From positions 1 to 64,000 of the forward strand of contig CAZGMS010000072.1 of the NCBI GenBank assembly GCA_964526915.1: a DNA stretch of 64,000 bases. Direction: 5' to 3'. This DNA comes from JAHJDR01 sp964526915 (GTDB taxonomy: Bacteria > UBA10199 > JADGCS01). A program made the translations under genes and the position numbers. Of this stretch, positions 42,157 to 51,847 are shown one piece after another (the stretch's first letter is position 1; every line of letters starts with the position of its first letter). The notes under the pieces are model-generated. The model was given only the letters and a program-made list of their open reading frames with translations. It had not been told where the DNA came from and ran no database searches.

Positions 42157-44306
42157 TGTGTTATTAGTAAAGTTTCTCTGGTTTTGATGGCTTCACTTAC
42201 CAAAAAAGTCGCCTCTGTTGTGACAAAGATTTCATCAAGAGGGATAGGGTGTTGGTGCTTGTTGATCACAGCAGAGAAAAAAGCCAAAAACTCCTCCTGA
42301 AACCCCTTGCTTTGTTTGCCTTTCAGTTTTTTTCGGCCCAATTTCCCAAAACATTCTGTACTCACAAAATCCTTCATTAAACACACAGACTCATCCACAA
42401 ATATCTCGCCCTGTTCTTTGGGATGGTCACGAGATCCAAACGATGTGTAAATAAAATTAGCCAGAGAACCATCTGAATACTCAATATTGATCGAAACATT
42501 GTCGGCGGCCTGTCGCTCTGCATTATCACCACCAACAGAGCAAGCTTGCACTGTCCGCGGCATAGCAGACAAAATATAACTGACAAAATCAATAAAATGA
42601 CAAACTTCACCAATGATACGCCCTCCCCCCTTAATGGGATCATGAACCCAGGAGTCATAAGGAATGTGCCCCGCATTGATGCGATAATTTACCACCGCGG
42701 GCGATGTTTTTTTCGCCAAATAGTCTCTCAAAAGCTTGGCATGTGGCGAAAAACGCCTGTTAAACCCTACAGTCAATATTCCAGAGTGAATTTGAACAGC
42801 TTGTTTGATGGCTTCCAATTCGTCCCTGTTCAACGCAAGGGGTTTTTCTACAAAAACATTTTTTCCCGCCTCTAGAGCCTTTACAACCAATCCGGCATGA
42901 GAATCATGACGGGTCGCAATCACAACGGTATTGATTCGTGGGTCAGCAAAAAGTTCGGCAGAATCCGTCGTGACGTACTCAAATCCTGTTTTTTTTGCGA
43001 CTGCCGTGATATCAATTCCTGTTGTGGCACAAAGACATCTGAGTGAAATGTGATTTTGTTTTTGCAAAGCAGGCAACAACACAGCTTTTGCAAAATTGCC
43101 CATGCCAATCATACCCACGACACAATCGGTTACCTGATGGTTCTGTCCACAAATCACTTTGCGTTCTGGGACTCTCGTCGTTCCGTCAGATTTGCCATAA
43201 CCAATCACAATACCCAAATACTCACTTTTTTCCCTGCCCAACAACAAATCGTAGGCCTTGAGTCCTTCGGCAATATCATACTCATGTGTGATCATCTTGG
43301 AAGGAGTCACATGGCCATCGGCAATCAAATCCAAAAAGAACTCAATGTTTCGTTGTTCAGTCCAACGCACATAGCCATAAGGATAATCATGCCCCTTTTC
43401 TTCATAATTGGTATCATAGCGTCCGGGCCCGTAAGACATGCTCAGTTTGAAATCCAGTTCCTTTTTGTAAAACACATCCCTGGGTATGTTCATTCCAACC
43501 ATGCCCGTCACCACCACTTTGCCCTTATGACGCGCAATCTGGCCTGCCAGCTCAACAGGCTCATTGGAATTCGTTGCCGCTGTGATGAGAACGCCATCAA
43601 CACCATTTCCCTTTGAAAAAGCATCGCATGTGGCCACAAGATTGTCCTTAACCACAGAATCAGCCCCAAGCTCTTGCGCCAATGAACAGCGTCGTGCATC
43701 AGGGTCAAAACCCACCACTTTGGCACCACTGGCTTTCAAAATTTGTACAGCAAAAAGCCCAAGCAAACCCAATCCCATCACACAAACAGTTTCACCTACC
43801 CTCACATCACATTGCCTGACACCCTGCAGGGCAATCGCACCCACCGTTGCACAGGACGCATCCCTAAAAGAAACCTTGTCGGGAATTTTGACCAGCAGAT
43901 TTTTTGGTACATAATTGAACTCCGCATGGTTCGCATAACCTGCCCCTGCGCAGGCCACACGATCACCATTCACCAACCCCTTGACCCCTTGTCCAACCTC
44001 CACCACCACACCAGCACACGAATAGCCCAAAGGAATAGGCTGATCGAGTTTGGCCTGTACCTTTTCCCAGGTTTCAAACAATCCCTCAGTCTTAATTTTT
44101 TGAATCACTTTTTTGACCTGATCAGGCATGGCACAGGCCTTGCCCAATAAATTTTTCTGGGCAAACGACACCAACATTTTTTCGGTACCTGATGAAATAA
44201 ACGAATGATGTGTTTCAACCACAACGCCTTCCGGTTTGAGTATGGGTACAGGCACGTCCGCCAACCAGATTTCTCCTGTTTTGAATGACTGAATAATTTG
44301 TTTCAT
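42153..44306 (-). CDS. Two-domain oxidoreductase (zinc-type MDR fused to Gfo/Idh/MocA)
   Basis: 717 residues. Residues 1-355 are a medium-chain dehydrogenase: SFISSGTEKMLV, GYSCAGVVVEVG and VMGLGLLGLFAVQIL with the cofactor loop. Residues 375-717 are a Gfo/Idh/MocA oxidoreductase: VGMIGMGNFAKAVLLPALQ, VVIATRHDSHAGLVVKALEAG and VFVEKPLAL with the catalytic EKP. This fused architecture is a recognised family in exopolysaccharide loci, usually next to a heparinase-like gene as here; its substrate is not established. The start was set at MKQIIQSFKTGE; an 18-residue upstream extension overlaps the preceding gene. Confidence 0.9.
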   Translation of the reverse strand: MKQIIQSFKTGEIWLADVPVPILKPEGVVVETHHSFISSGTEKMLVSFAQKNLLGKACAMPDQVKKVIQKIKTEGLFETWEKVQAKLDQPIPLGYSCAGVVVEVGQGVKGLVNGDRVACAGAGYANHAEFNYVPKNLLVKIPDKVSFRDASCATVGAIALQGVRQCDVRVGETVCVMGLGLLGLFAVQILKASGAKVVGFDPDARRCSLAQELGADSVVKDNLVATCDAFSKGNGVDGVLITAATNSNEPVELAGQIARHKGKVVVTGMVGMNIPRDVFYKKELDFKLSMSYGPGRYDTNYEEKGHDYPYGYVRWTEQRNIEFFLDLIADGHVTPSKMITHEYDIAEGLKAYDLLLGREKSEYLGIVIGYGKSDGTTRVPERKVICGQNHQVTDCVVGMIGMGNFAKAVLLPALQKQNHISLRCLCATTGIDITAVAKKTGFEYVTTDSAELFADPRINTVVIATRHDSHAGLVVKALEAGKNVFVEKPLALNRDELEAIKQAVQIHSGILTVGFNRRFSPHAKLLRDYLAKKTSPAVVNYRINAGHIPYDSWVHDPIKGGGRIIGEVCHFIDFVSYILSAMPRTVQACSVGGDNAERQAADNVSINIEYSDGSLANFIYTSFGSRDHPKEQGEIFVDESVCLMKDFVSTECFGKLGRKKLKGKQSKGFQEEFLAFFSAVINKHQHPIPLDEIFVTTEATFLVSEAIKTRETLLITQ

Positions 44307-44308
44307 AG

Positions 44309-45472
44309 TCACGATTTCCTTGTCATTACAGGTTGTACAAACGACAAACAATCCACCCACCCCTGAACATAAGTGTGAATGTTGTATCTGTTATTAATGA
44401 TATCCTGAGCATGGCTTTTCAGACGTTGTTTGTACGGCTGATCCTCACACATTTTTTTCAAATAACCACACAGGCGTTCTTCATTCAGGTCTTCGTCAAG
44501 AACGCCATTATTTTTATTGATCAGATCAACCTCACACCCATCTCCCGCCGTTGCAATGACCGGTACCCCATGTAGCAATGCGTCAGATATGGCCAATCCT
44601 CCCAATCCAGGCAAAACCATTACATCGGCCTTGAAAAAATATTGTGAAACCCCATCCCTCTGTTCTCCAACAAATTGAATATTCCTGATGTTCCATTCAC
44701 GCGCCAAAGAGCGTAACCTGGCATCGTCCTCTCCCTTGCCAACAATCAACAAGCACACTTCTTGAGACACAAATTTTTCCAGTTCCGCAAAGGCCTTCAA
44801 CAAAACATCCACTTTTTTCTCTTTCGTAAGAACCCCAACATACAACACCACAAAATCAAACCGAGAATGAATGTCTCTGTAAAGAAGGGAACGGTCAAAA
44901 CAAGCCATATCCTTGAGTCGTTGCTCGGTATCCACAACATTCAACGCCACAAAGATTTTATGGGAATCAATACCAAGGCGTTCATAATACGCTTTGCCCA
45001 CAGAACTGTAAGTCAAACAGGCCTCTGAACGACGCTCTAAAAAGTGAATGATCGGATCCATGACTCTACGATGCCATGATTTTTTGCGCTTGCTGATTTC
45101 ACCCAGACTCCACTGAACAACTTTGCGTCTGAACAGCCAAGCATAAAATTGGGCTTGCATGCCATTGAGAAAATTGGAGGCCCCCTTTACAACAACCACA
45201 TCGGGTGAGAACCTGAGAAGTTCAATAAACACAAACGGACTGAATGACGAGTAACCTTTTCCATTTGATGTGCTGATCCGAATGGGTATTGAAAACATTT
45301 CTTTTGATGCAAAGCTATGCGATTTTTTTGAATTAACAAGCTTAGTGCCTTTCACATCACAGCCATGAAATACTTTGATGTGCAAACTTTCAACCTGACT
45401 CAAGCGTTCGTAAACTGAGACCCGGTAATCTTGAATGACACGAGGCAATATGGCAACACGCATTTTTGTCAT
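44309..45472 (-). CDS. GT4 family glycosyltransferase
   Basis: 387 residues. AILPRVIQDYRVSVYERL is the start of the 'listens to both ends' GT4 group that lacks the common GG loop; VVVKGASNFLNGM, VLYVGVLTKEKKVDVLLKA and VLPGLGGLAISDALLHGVPV follow, the last replacing the usual EX7E with an LAISDALLHG arrangement. Predicted cytoplasmic sugar transferase. It overlaps the deacetylase-like gene by four bases and is three bases from the two-domain dehydrogenase. The unusual donor-site segment makes the exact mechanism less certain. Confidence 0.83.
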   Translation of the reverse strand: MTKMRVAILPRVIQDYRVSVYERLSQVESLHIKVFHGCDVKGTKLVNSKKSHSFASKEMFSIPIRISTSNGKGYSSFSPFVFIELLRFSPDVVVVKGASNFLNGMQAQFYAWLFRRKVVQWSLGEISKRKKSWHRRVMDPIIHFLERRSEACLTYSSVGKAYYERLGIDSHKIFVALNVVDTEQRLKDMACFDRSLLYRDIHSRFDFVVLYVGVLTKEKKVDVLLKAFAELEKFVSQEVCLLIVGKGEDDARLRSLAREWNIRNIQFVGEQRDGVSQYFFKADVMVLPGLGGLAISDALLHGVPVIATAGDGCEVDLINKNNGVLDEDLNEERLCGYLKKMCEDQPYKQRLKSHAQDIINNRYNIHTYVQGWVDCLSFVQPVMTRKS

Positions 45473-46464
45473 GCAGACACTATCCTTTTAACGTCAGAAA
45501 AAGATAATGTCTTTGTTTCCAAAAGCAGGGTTTTTAACGCCTGATGAGTCTTTGCTGTCCACAACTTGGGATGATGCACCCACACTTGAAATAACCGTTT
45601 TTTTTGTCTGCCTTTTTTGAGTTGTTTCATGACCAAATCAACACTAGCCAAATCAAGGGTAGATGACCTCAATTCAGACAATAGTAATCGTAAAATTTGT
45701 TTTGCCAACGGCTTGGGCTTACGCAATCCCTGACCATCACCACAACGAGCGCTCCTGCGCATTTGGAAATAATTTTTTAACAAGGTCCTTCCTGAAATCT
45801 TCACCGAAGTCATGGGTACTTCAAAAAACTTACCCAGTTCTTGTGGCAAACACGGATCATTTTCAAAACGCCAGTAATCTTTTTCCTGCGGTGCTTTTGT
45901 AAAATCATATGCTGCTTGCTCGTTATCATTGTTTGCAATCCCTGGCCGCACACTAAAATCATAGTGCAAACCCTGTGATAACATGTGATTCTTCAGTTCT
46001 TGAAACGGCTGAACACACCAGCCACCAGCCCTGAAGGCCTGCACTTTGTATGCTGGACAAACTTGCTGGACAATCTCTTCAATCATCTCCTTGCCACTTG
46101 CAATCAAAGCACCTCTCTCGCGCTCACCCAAGGATTGTAACCGGTATCTCTCGTGAGTCTTGAATGTCCACTCGTTACCATTTAGCGGTACAGCATCAAG
46201 CCATTGTGGATGCAAATGCAAACCAAAATCATGGCCCGCTTTTGCCATCTCAATGATTTGTGCCCTGACTTTTTCAAAATCAGGGTGTCGTTGTGCAACA
46301 AGATGCAAAAGGTAGCTGGCATCAATAAAGAAGATGCCTGTCGCATTGTGTTCTTTCAATATCTGTAAAATAGCAGATGTCGGTTCAAGGAGACATTTCT
46401 GTGCTGTCCCGCTATGAGCACCCAAAAAAAGCTCATAATCAAATGTGAGAACAATCTGATTCAT
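45469..46464 (-). CDS. Polysaccharide-deacetylase-like protein
   Basis: 331 residues. LTFDYELFLGAHSG (5-18) has the Asp of a NodB motif, followed by ATGIFFIDASYLL, GHDFGLHLHPQW with the metal His pair, and FRAGGWCVQPF near 165-175. No signal peptide is present. It belongs to the cytoplasmic deacetylase-like proteins of capsule loci; the reaction is unproven. It overlaps the FemAB-type gene by 26 bp and the following GT4 gene by 4 bp. Confidence 0.78.
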   Translation of the reverse strand: MNQIVLTFDYELFLGAHSGTAQKCLLEPTSAILQILKEHNATGIFFIDASYLLHLVAQRHPDFEKVRAQIIEMAKAGHDFGLHLHPQWLDAVPLNGNEWTFKTHERYRLQSLGERERGALIASGKEMIEEIVQQVCPAYKVQAFRAGGWCVQPFQELKNHMLSQGLHYDFSVRPGIANNDNEQAAYDFTKAPQEKDYWRFENDPCLPQELGKFFEVPMTSVKISGRTLLKNYFQMRRSARCGDGQGLRKPKPLAKQILRLLLSELRSSTLDLASVDLVMKQLKKGRQKKRLFQVWVHHPKLWTAKTHQALKTLLLETKTLSFSDVKRIVSA

Positions 46465-47437
46465 GTGATCGTGCTCTTTCTTGATCGATAATGTCGCCTG
46501 TATATTTCAACCCCCTGGCATAGGCATTCAGTTTGGCCGTGGCTGTGAACAACTTATAGCGCAAGGGTTTCAAAGGGTATTTCCACAAATAGCCCACCTT
46601 CAGCTGGCCTCCAAAACGCGATTTGAACCGCTGAATACTTTCCTGCCTGGAGCCTGGTAGCGGCGACATTCTGGCACCCATAAAATCATACACAAGCACT
46701 CCGTGCGCCTTCATGTCCAACATGATCTTCCACTGCAAATAATTCATTGCTCCCAAACTTGGTCCTTCAATACTGCCACCATGCAAATAATATGCAGAGC
46801 TCCCTGCTTTCCAAATCACAACGGCACAACCCTGACTTTTACCATTTTTTTTTGCCACATAAAATGAAACTTGGTCTCCCAACTCGGCGGCCAACCTCAT
46901 TAATTCACCTTTCCTTGCCCACGGGAGGGATTGTCGTTGCATGGTCTGTTGTATCAAACGTGCACATTCATCCAGATATTCAGTCCCTGATACAATTTGC
47001 ACTCCCTCCGCCATTGCCTTTCTGATGACATTTCTATGTTTGTGATGGAGCCCGGCAAACAAATCACTTTCCTGTGCTGTCAAATCAACTTGGAATGAAC
47101 TGAACTGGCAATGAATGGAGTTTTGAGGACACGCACGAAAAACGGCGGAGGTATGCGGCTGATAGATAAAATCAACATTCAGTTGTTTTGACAACTCAAC
47201 GACCTCACCTAAAAAGAGTCTCTCCGCCTCTGCTGATACCGGCTCCACAAACACAGTAGCGGAAGGAAAAACCAGTCTGTTAAAAAAAGCCCTGCGCTCA
47301 ACAACATAGGGCAGTATCATTTGGTCAGACACAAACCAGCCGTATTCACCCGATGAACGAGCCTTCAAATAGCCCTCTGTGGCCACAATAGGAAGAGGCG
47401 TCAATAAGACAGGTTCTGTTTTTTCAATTTTGATCAA
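46439..47437 (-). CDS. FemAB/GNAT-family aminoacyl- or acyltransferase
   Basis: About 332 residues. SDLFAGLHHKHRNVIRKAMAEG is the FemAB-type first-domain signature, and SAYYLHGGSIEGPSLGAMNYLQW plus VYDFMGARMSPLPGSRQES and RFKSRFGG are the second-domain motifs. Family members transfer amino acids from aminoacyl-tRNA (or other acyl groups) to amino sugars or peptides. In a polysaccharide locus it may decorate an amino sugar with an amino acid. No ATG lies near the N-terminus; TTG codons at 47458, 47440 and 47437 are candidate starts, so the exact start is uncertain. Confidence 0.8.
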   Translation of the reverse strand: MIKIEKTEPVLLTPLPIVATEGYLKARSSGEYGWFVSDQMILPYVVERRAFFNRLVFPSATVFVEPVSAEAERLFLGEVVELSKQLNVDFIYQPHTSAVFRACPQNSIHCQFSSFQVDLTAQESDLFAGLHHKHRNVIRKAMAEGVQIVSGTEYLDECARLIQQTMQRQSLPWARKGELMRLAAELGDQVSFYVAKKNGKSQGCAVVIWKAGSSAYYLHGGSIEGPSLGAMNYLQWKIMLDMKAHGVLVYDFMGARMSPLPGSRQESIQRFKSRFGGQLKVGYLWKYPLKPLRYKLFTATAKLNAYARGLKYTGDIIDQERARSHESDCSHI

Positions 47438-48512
47438 CAAAGTTCTCAACTTTTGCAAACAAATACTTCATGCGCTCGGAATGGTCTTCGATGGGCAGTT
47501 CCACAACACAACCTGATATTTTTTCGGCACACGGAAAATTTGAAGTGTCTTCGGTCAACAAAGCATAACCCATACCGACATGAATCTGCATGGCCAGCAT
47601 GTATCTATAAAAACTTTGTGCCACCTGCCTGGTCTCAAAACAAAGAACGATTTTATGCGGTGCAGACTGACCCCGAATAGCCTTGATGATTCTGAATTTC
47701 TTGCCATCAGAAAATTTGTTCATAAATGCATCGTGATATTTTTTTCGAAAAGCAAATGCTCCTCCCAACATACCGTGTACAGTCCCTCCCAAAAAACATT
47801 CCTCAAAAGAACCAAAACCATCATTGTAAAGAAAATGGGCGCGTTCCAAAAAAACATTCAATATATTCAGAATCCAAAGACAACAGGACCAATAACTCCA
47901 AAAAAAATCTTTTTGCCTTCCATACCTAAACAGCAACCATCTCACAAAATGCACCAATGGGTGATGAGTCAGTTTCCAATCATAATCCAAATTATCTGTC
48001 CAAAAGAAGCCCCCCATGGCACCGGGAGTGGCCTTGCCGGGACCAATAGAAAACAATCCTGCATTGCCAAATGTTCCGAGAAAGCGACCATCCAACACAG
48101 CACCAAAACTCTGCGCTGAGTCATCAATCAGAAACGCCCCATTCCCTTTACAAATCAATTCAATGTCACTCATGCTGGCGGGATTGCCATACAAACTGGG
48201 AGCTACCAACGCTGATACATCGTTTTCCTGCAAACATTTTTTGATGCTTGCCACTGATGGGTTGAGATCCTCCTCGTCGCAATCAAAAAAAATGGGGGTT
48301 AATCCCAGACGTCTGAGAGGAACTAATAATGACCCACAAGCGTACGCGGGCAAAGCAACATTGCCCTTTGCCGAAAAAGACCTCAGAGCATGATAAATAC
48401 CAGCTTTGCCACTTGCGGCATAATGCCAATCCTTACCCGTTATCTGATTGAGTTTTGGTAAATCAAGGGGGCACTCATCAACAAAAGGCGGCCTAAACTT
48501 GGCTATTTTCAT
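47424..48512 (-). CDS. DegT/DnrJ/EryC1 family aminotransferase-like protein
   Basis: 362 residues. LPAYACGSLLVPLRRLGLTP, VAPSLYGNPASM and FLIDDSAQSFGAVLDGRFLG follow the fold-type I PLP pattern, and the Schiff-base Lys should be the one in FSIGPGKATPGAMGG. The C-terminal half is divergent and aromatic-rich (FFWSYWSCCLWILN), so the amino acceptor may be unusual. It overlaps the upstream GT4 gene by four bases. It lies between glycosyltransferase and FemAB genes, consistent with making an amino sugar that FemAB then acylates (inference). Confidence 0.8.
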   Translation of the reverse strand: MKIAKFRPPFVDECPLDLPKLNQITGKDWHYAASGKAGIYHALRSFSAKGNVALPAYACGSLLVPLRRLGLTPIFFDCDEEDLNPSVASIKKCLQENDVSALVAPSLYGNPASMSDIELICKGNGAFLIDDSAQSFGAVLDGRFLGTFGNAGLFSIGPGKATPGAMGGFFWTDNLDYDWKLTHHPLVHFVRWLLFRYGRQKDFFWSYWSCCLWILNILNVFLERAHFLYNDGFGSFEECFLGGTVHGMLGGAFAFRKKYHDAFMNKFSDGKKFRIIKAIRGQSAPHKIVLCFETRQVAQSFYRYMLAMQIHVGMGYALLTEDTSNFPCAEKISGCVVELPIEDHSERMKYLFAKVENFVDQN

Positions 48513-49759
48513 AAAAACAGTTCTTCGTACCTTTGAGTCAAGTGAGGGATATCAAAGTTGTCAAAATCGCATGATGGCATTTTTGCAGACAAATAATCTT
48601 CTTTCATTTGTTTGAGGGTCTTAATGATATCATCTACATCATAGCGGGCCACATAATGCCCCTTCACCTTCAGCAATTCATACAATTCACCACCATTTGA
48701 AATCAGGAATATTTTTCTTCGAGTGGCCATGTAATCAAAGACTTTTGTTCCAAAGGCATAGGGATACATTTCGGCATTAATACTCAAACCAAAACTGTAA
48801 GTTGGCATATTGGCCGAGATTTGCTTCAAGGGGGTTTCTGAATAACGGTGAAAATATTTACTGAACACGGCTGAGTCTCTCATTACGCTGTACAGTGCAT
48901 CCTGGTCTTTGCCAAAGATATCCACCGTAAAATTATTTTGAAAATATTCATCTTGCATCTTATTCAGGGCAGAACACAAAAGGGTAAATGCGGGTATTCG
49001 CGAATCCGGGATATTGCCTATGTAAATCATTTTAAAGTCTGCCAAGCCCGGGTTTATGATGGCACAGCCATAATCATCAACATCATAACCATTGTGAATA
49101 CAGACAAACTTTTTTGAAAAAGATCCATAGGTTTTCTTCATTCTATGCAAAATGTCATTTGTGGGAAATACGATGACATCCGAATAAATCATCGATACAA
49201 TTTCCATATAAACTGATTTTTCCTTCTGCCAAAAATAATTCAATTTTTTTAAATACTGGTAATCAACATCATCGTTCCAGGAATCACGATAATCTTGAAT
49301 CAAATGAATCTCTGGATTTTCAATTTTAAGAAATGCGCTGGTATAATGAAGAGAACTCGGAGGCCCTGTGACCACAACGTTTTTAATGTGGTGTTCTTTG
49401 ATGACGGCCCGGGCACAGGGAATCAGTTTTGAGCCCCATCTTTGGGCAGGATCCAAGTAGTACATCGTCTTCATGAGAACAAACCGTAAAAATTTTCGAA
49501 AATACCTTCCCAAAATATTTTTTGATGATGATGACAACAGCCACATAGGGTAATTGGCTGAAATCCTGTGAACATGAATATTTTCGTGTTGAACATCTGT
49601 TCCCCAATTTACATTCCCTTTTTTTGAACATTTGGTTGTAATCACATGGACCACATAGCCCCTTTGGGCCAAATATTTAGAGAATTTTGCCCAACGGCGC
49701 GTACCCACACCCCCCATAGGGGGGAATTTAAACGCAATCACTAGTAATTGTTTTTTCAT
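48509..49759 (-). CDS. GT4-type glycosyltransferase
   Basis: 416 residues. LLVIAFKFPPMGGVGTRRWAK is the GG-loop start typical of exopolysaccharide GT4 enzymes, VVVTGPPSSLHYTS and IQDYRDSWNDD follow, CIHNGYDVDDY and MIYIGNIPDSR mark the hinge, and GTKVFDYMATRRKIFLIS stands at the EX7E position with the second Glu replaced. Predicted retaining enzyme acting on the lipid-linked repeat. GGGAAA precedes the ATG. Confidence 0.83.
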   Translation of the reverse strand: MKKQLLVIAFKFPPMGGVGTRRWAKFSKYLAQRGYVVHVITTKCSKKGNVNWGTDVQHENIHVHRISANYPMWLLSSSSKNILGRYFRKFLRFVLMKTMYYLDPAQRWGSKLIPCARAVIKEHHIKNVVVTGPPSSLHYTSAFLKIENPEIHLIQDYRDSWNDDVDYQYLKKLNYFWQKEKSVYMEIVSMIYSDVIVFPTNDILHRMKKTYGSFSKKFVCIHNGYDVDDYGCAIINPGLADFKMIYIGNIPDSRIPAFTLLCSALNKMQDEYFQNNFTVDIFGKDQDALYSVMRDSAVFSKYFHRYSETPLKQISANMPTYSFGLSINAEMYPYAFGTKVFDYMATRRKIFLISNGGELYELLKVKGHYVARYDVDDIIKTLKQMKEDYLSAKMPSCDFDNFDIPHLTQRYEELFL

Positions 49760-49770
49760 TTTCCCACGTT

Positions 49771-51135
49771 TTATGTTGCTGTTAAGATATTTTCAAAACA
49801 TTCCTTCCATCCTGGCCACCCCAAATCTGAAAACATTGTATTATGAGAAAGAAGGGTAAAAATCCCCTGGTACTTTTTAACCTGCTCTTTTAACTTGCTA
49901 AGACCACCATGCACGACTTCCATATCACGCATACCCTGATATTTGTAAAATGCCCCATCCATTGCTACCAAGGGCAACTCTCTTAAGCGAAGTTTTTTTT
50001 GCGATAGGATATTGAAAACTGGGTAATCCTGACACACACCGCACCTGAACCCAGCCATCTCAGGGTATCCTAACGTGGAATCAACTGCCATCCCATTATC
50101 TTCCCAAATCTGCCACGTTGTGGGCACCTCAAATTTCAAATAGTGCTGTCTCCCAGATTGAACGCCCTCCCAGCCCTGATTTGCCAAGACTTGATTCAAT
50201 CTCTGCTTTTCGATTTTCCACTTGTTTCCATCATTACATGTATCATAGCCCGGGTGAAATCCAATCACATGTTCATTCTCCCTGATTATCCTCAAATTGT
50301 GCTCGGCAAACACGGTATCCAATCTATATCCCGAATCACGCCTGCTTTTGACAGCAGACATGAAATTAAATTGGATGGTCGCATCACATCGCCTTCCCAT
50401 ATCGACCAATTCAGAGTAAAGATCATAGGGATCCTTGTTGCCAAAATGTCTACAAGACAAACTGCCCACCATACTCTTTGAAGCCGCTCTCAGACTTTTA
50501 TTAAGAAGAAGATCACCGCCTACTCTACGAATCAGACCCCAGACATCTTGGGGATAATAGGTCAATATATCCACATCAATACTGGGAGCCATACGATAAC
50601 GACTGTGCTTTTTCTGTGCCTGCCCATCCAAATGATGAATCATCCGAAACAACATTTGAGCATATTCATGCACTATGGGCCGTTCCAAGAAACCCTGTTT
50701 GACTGCAAGCGACTGATCTGCAGGAAATCGGCCATGAATATCGCGAATGAGATTAACGTGTTCCTCCCACCTCGTCAGCATGAAAAAAGATGACGCAAAG
50801 ACATCGACACCACAGATGATTCGGTCTGACGACACAGAACACTCATCAGTACCAAAAATAGTGGGCAAAGGAGCCTTATCAACAAACTGGTTATCAACAA
50901 ATGAGGTGCGAGAAGGGATGTTGCGATTATCCAAATAGGTAACATCAGAACAAAACTGGTTGAAAAAGTTATCCCTCACTACAATGATTTTTCGATTTTC
51001 CAATACAATTTCATAATCCTTGATTGGTCTGGCACAGACACAGACATCAATCCCCAATAATTCCCTAAAAAGAACCTCAATAACATATTCCCGTTCGGCT
51101 ACATGGTTGTCCGGAATGTTGATAACAATACCCAT
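49771..51135 (-). CDS. Polysaccharide-deacetylase-like protein with DUF7033-type N-terminal domain
   Basis: 454 residues. Residues 1-150 form an N-terminal domain (VFASSFFMLTRWEEHVN near 110-126) seen on some cytoplasmic polysaccharide deacetylase-like proteins; the barrel then shows MAPSIDVDILTYYP with the metal Asp residues, ENEHVIGFHPGYDTCND with His, and FRCGVCQDYPVFN. No signal peptide. It lies between a GT4 gene and the PHP gene. It is the third deacetylase-like protein of the locus; each has different motif spacing, so they are not recent duplicates. Confidence 0.78.
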   Translation of the reverse strand: MGIVINIPDNHVAEREYVIEVLFRELLGIDVCVCARPIKDYEIVLENRKIIVVRDNFFNQFCSDVTYLDNRNIPSRTSFVDNQFVDKAPLPTIFGTDECSVSSDRIICGVDVFASSFFMLTRWEEHVNLIRDIHGRFPADQSLAVKQGFLERPIVHEYAQMLFRMIHHLDGQAQKKHSRYRMAPSIDVDILTYYPQDVWGLIRRVGGDLLLNKSLRAASKSMVGSLSCRHFGNKDPYDLYSELVDMGRRCDATIQFNFMSAVKSRRDSGYRLDTVFAEHNLRIIRENEHVIGFHPGYDTCNDGNKWKIEKQRLNQVLANQGWEGVQSGRQHYLKFEVPTTWQIWEDNGMAVDSTLGYPEMAGFRCGVCQDYPVFNILSQKKLRLRELPLVAMDGAFYKYQGMRDMEVVHGGLSKLKEQVKKYQGIFTLLSHNTMFSDLGWPGWKECFENILTAT

Positions 51136-51136
51136 T

Positions 51137-51847
51137 CTAAATTCTTTCTCTCCTAGAACCCGATAACCAACGACTTAGTAGTAACCGACTTTGTCTGGCT
51201 ATTTTGATACAAGTTCTTCTTTTGATGGCCTTGATCAATTGTGATTTATCAATATCACTCATCAATGTTTTTTTTGATTTGATCATGACCATACCGCCCG
51301 TTTTCACTGCACTCAGAAACTCGCCGTGTTGATTCAAAACAACAATGCAATTTTCCAACTCATTCAAAGAATGAGCATCACCCGCATAACACATACCCTT
51401 GCCGTGTTTTTTGGCCAAATCCATTGCCCGTATATTGTCGACATTTCGACATCTTGCATTAAACACCTCAATCATATCCACATCTTCCGCAAGCTGATTG
51501 ATATTTTTATGACCTACATACGGGTGTGGCAACAACAATAACCCTCCTTGCTCCCGAACTTCTCGAACAAATGCAGCATATTTGCGAGACTCAATTTCTT
51601 TATGAATTCCCATGGCAATCACATCACCATATTCTGTTTGATATTCGGCAGAAAGAGGCACTTCAATATTGAGATGATTTTCATTGCAATGCTTCTTGAG
51701 TGCCAGCGAACCTTGGATGCTGTCGTGATCCGTCAATACTAAGAAATCGAGTTTCTGCGCATTGGCCCAGCGAGCCAACCGGGGAATCGACATCACAGAA
51801 TCATACGAATAGGCTGAATGACAATGAAAAATACCCTTACGATTCAT
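51137..51847 (-). CDS. PHP-domain metal-dependent hydrolase
   Basis: 236 residues. The PHP metal ligands are visible: GIFHCHSAYSYDS (H8, H10), VLTDHDSI (D40, H41), AEYQTE (Glu), LLLPHPYVGH (His) and CYAGDAHSLNE (Asp-His). Such proteins hydrolyse phosphoesters, for instance polyphosphate-like or sugar phosphates, with up to three metals. In this locus it may release a phosphate from a sugar or act on the product of the adjacent ATP-grasp ligase; both are guesses. The ATG at 51847 was chosen to match the usual short distance to HxH; it overlaps the ligase gene by 11 bp. Confidence 0.8.
   Translation of the reverse strand: MNRKGIFHCHSAYSYDSVMSIPRLARWANAQKLDFLVLTDHDSIQGSLALKKHCNENHLNIEVPLSAEYQTEYGDVIAMGIHKEIESRKYAAFVREVREQGGLLLLPHPYVGHKNINQLAEDVDMIEVFNARCRNVDNIRAMDLAKKHGKGMCYAGDAHSLNELENCIVVLNQHGEFLSAVKTGGMVMIKSKKTLMSDIDKSQLIKAIKRRTCIKIARQSRLLLSRWLSGSRRERI

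Noticed and set aside
43050..43616. 188-codon plus-strand frame
   Set aside because: Antisense to the two-domain oxidoreductase, no start signal and no recognisable motif.
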